Source: an uncultured Flavobacteriales bacterium
GTDB lineage: Bacteria; Bacteroidota; Bacteroidia; Palsa-965
Assembly: GCA_946478675.1 (NCBI GenBank)
Contig: CAMLEF010000262.1
Location: forward strand, 1-6,721
Direction: 5' to 3'
DNA length: 6,721 bases
Both the position numbers and the translations under genes were made by a program. The notes beneath the pieces were generated by a model. That model had not been told where the DNA came from and made no database searches. It was given only the letters and a program-made list of their open reading frames with translations. Each line of letters begins with the position of its first letter. The first letter of the stretch is position 1. Shown one piece after another: positions 6,075 through 6,721 of this stretch.

Positions 6075-6082
6075 CAAAGGTA
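6075..6082 (-). promoter_or_regulatory. Candidate -7 promoter box (TACCTTTG) of menG
   Basis: A perfect TAnnTTTG match, the same octamer as in the rpsF promoter, only 5 nt before the ATG at 6069. Transcription would start at or very near the start codon, so the mRNA may be leaderless or almost so. No TTG is seen at the -33 position, which lies inside the 16-bp tandem array. Confidence 0.55.
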
Positions 6083-6089
6083 CGGAGAG

Positions 6090-6160
6090 TTCGGGCATTC
6101 GGTGAGTCGGGCATTCGGTAATTCGGGTATTCGGTAATTCGGGCATTCGATAATTCGGTA
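6090..6160. repeat. Tandem array, about 4.4 copies of a 16-bp unit built from two octamers
   Basis: Consensus TTCGGGCATTCGGTAA, with copies at 6090-6105, 6106-6121, 6122-6137, 6138-6153 and a partial one from 6154. Copies differ by one or two substitutions and have no indels. Each unit is two related octamers (TTCGGGCA, TTCGGTAA), so the array has an 8-bp period within a 16-bp one. It lies between menG and the secreted-protein gene, ending 7 nt from the menG -7 box. Confidence 0.93.
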
Positions 6161-6175
6161 CCAATTTGGAATTGG
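6161..6175. repeat. Short inverted repeat after the secreted-protein gene
   Basis: CCAATT (6161-6166) and AATTGG (6170-6175) are separated by 3 nt, about 55 nt past the stop codon at 6229. There is no T-run on the - strand, so it is at best a poor terminator for the upstream gene. Confidence 0.25.
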
Positions 6176-6228
6176 GTCGGATTCCATTTAAAAAGGGATA
6201 CGTGTAACCTGCGCAATTCGTGGCGGAA

Positions 6229-6721
6229 TTACTCTCCTGCAAAAACCAGCTTTACCGTTACAACGCCCTCCGCCGAAGCGATACGGCAGCTATAAGTTCC
6301 CGGCGATAAATGCAACGCCTGCGCGTCAATTGAAAACGTATGCGTTCCGGGAGTGTGCGGCTCTTCGCGGGACACACTGATCACGCGGCCGGATAAATCG
6401 TAGAGCGTGATATTTACCGGCGTTGCTTTTTTCAGCGTGTACTGCAGCGTGGTCGTTTGCAAAAACGGCTCGGGGAAACTTTTTACGGCGAAAATTTCCG
6501 GCTGCCCGTCCTGAACGCTCATCCACGAAGGACAAATGCGCACGATGGCACCGTTGGGCGTATAACCGCCCTCGAGCGCATACACACAACCGTCGCTGCC
6601 TTCGCGGATCGTCGTCAATCCGCCGCTCGTCGTCGCATCGAGCCACGTCACGCGTGATAACACCGTATCGTATGCCGGCGGATTGCCCAATGTGAGATCG
6701 TAAATGTTGCCGTAATCATTG
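6229..6721 (-). CDS. Secreted beta-propeller-like protein with C-terminal T9SS sorting domain (5' end outside window)
   Basis: Only the last 163 residues are in the window; the frame runs open to the window edge, so the TTG at 6690 is not a real start. The first part (NDYGNIYDLTLGNPPAYD, then LTTIREGSDGCVYALEGG and NGAIVRICPSW) resembles the closing blade of glucose/sorbosone-dehydrogenase-like (PQQ-type) beta-propellers, where GSDG-LY and G-I-RI motifs recur; that reading is tentative. The last 85 residues or so form a type A T9SS sorting domain: FPEPFLQTTTLQYTLKKATP, then VNITLYDLSGRVISV, TPGTHTFSIDAQAL, LSPGTYSCRIASAEGVVTVKLV. Such domains direct proteins across the outer membrane by T9SS, after which they are cleaved and surface-anchored or released. 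Presence of a PorT-family gene nearby fits this. The enzymatic activity and any upstream domains cannot be judged here. Confidence 0.85.
   Translation of the reverse strand, partial: NDYGNIYDLTLGNPPAYDTVLSRVTWLDATTSGGLTTIREGSDGCVYALEGGYTPNGAIVRICPSWMSVQDGQPEIFAVKSFPEPFLQTTTLQYTLKKATPVNITLYDLSGRVISVSREEPHTPGTHTFSIDAQALHLSPGTYSCRIASAEGVVTVKLVFAGE

Noticed and set aside
6070..6216. 49-codon N-terminal extension of MenG
   Set aside because: It translates the 16-bp array and the -7 box. The MenG family starts close to the QVAEMFDNIA motif, which fits the ATG at 6069.

Overview
The window reads as housekeeping chromosome from a moderately G+C-rich member of the Bacteroidota, perhaps the Chitinophagia/Saprospiria side, although the order cannot be fixed from the sequence. 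The evidence is: the ribosomal operon order bS6-bS18-bL9; promoter boxes of the Bacteroidota type TAnnTTTG just before several genes; a PorT-family type IX secretion (T9SS) barrel next to the menaquinone methyltransferase gene; and a secreted protein ending in a T9SS-type sorting domain. No phage, transposon, CRISPR array, tRNA or rRNA was seen.

Layout. 1-369 (+) is the C-terminal end of a MacB/FtsX-type ABC transporter permease. It converges on the ribosomal operon across a long hairpin (392-441) that can terminate transcription in both directions; a second terminator (460-488) lies just after the ribosomal genes. 512-1628 (-) is rpsF-rpsR-rplI, with a good promoter at 1676-1709, a hairpin at the start of the leader, and an unusually strong Shine-Dalgarno sequence before rplI. 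1842-2738 (+) encodes an unrecognised protein with two membrane helices; its stop codon directly abuts the stop codon of the convergent FAD-dependent oxidoreductase gene (2739-4307, -). That oxidoreductase lies 6 nt downstream of a porT-like gene (4314-5030, -), and the two probably form an operon. After a 310-nt gap containing a heptamer-based tandem array comes menG/ubiE (5341-6069, -), then a second gap with a 16-bp array, and finally the C-terminal end of a secreted beta-propeller-like protein with a T9SS sorting domain (6229 to the window end, -).

How the genes fit together. The ribosomal operon supplies three ribosomal proteins; bS6 and bS18 form a dimer that in other bacteria can autoregulate its own mRNA. 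MenG makes menaquinone, the usual respiratory quinone of this phylum. The PorT-like protein belongs to the T9SS machinery, and the last gene looks like a T9SS substrate, so the window holds both a secretion component and a cargo protein.

The least ordinary features are the two intergenic tandem arrays on either side of menG. Each has a nested short period (7 bp within 21 bp, and 8 bp within 16 bp), and each begins 7-8 nt upstream of a candidate -7 promoter box, so it occupies the place where a -33 element would be. No clearly new multi-gene system is visible.
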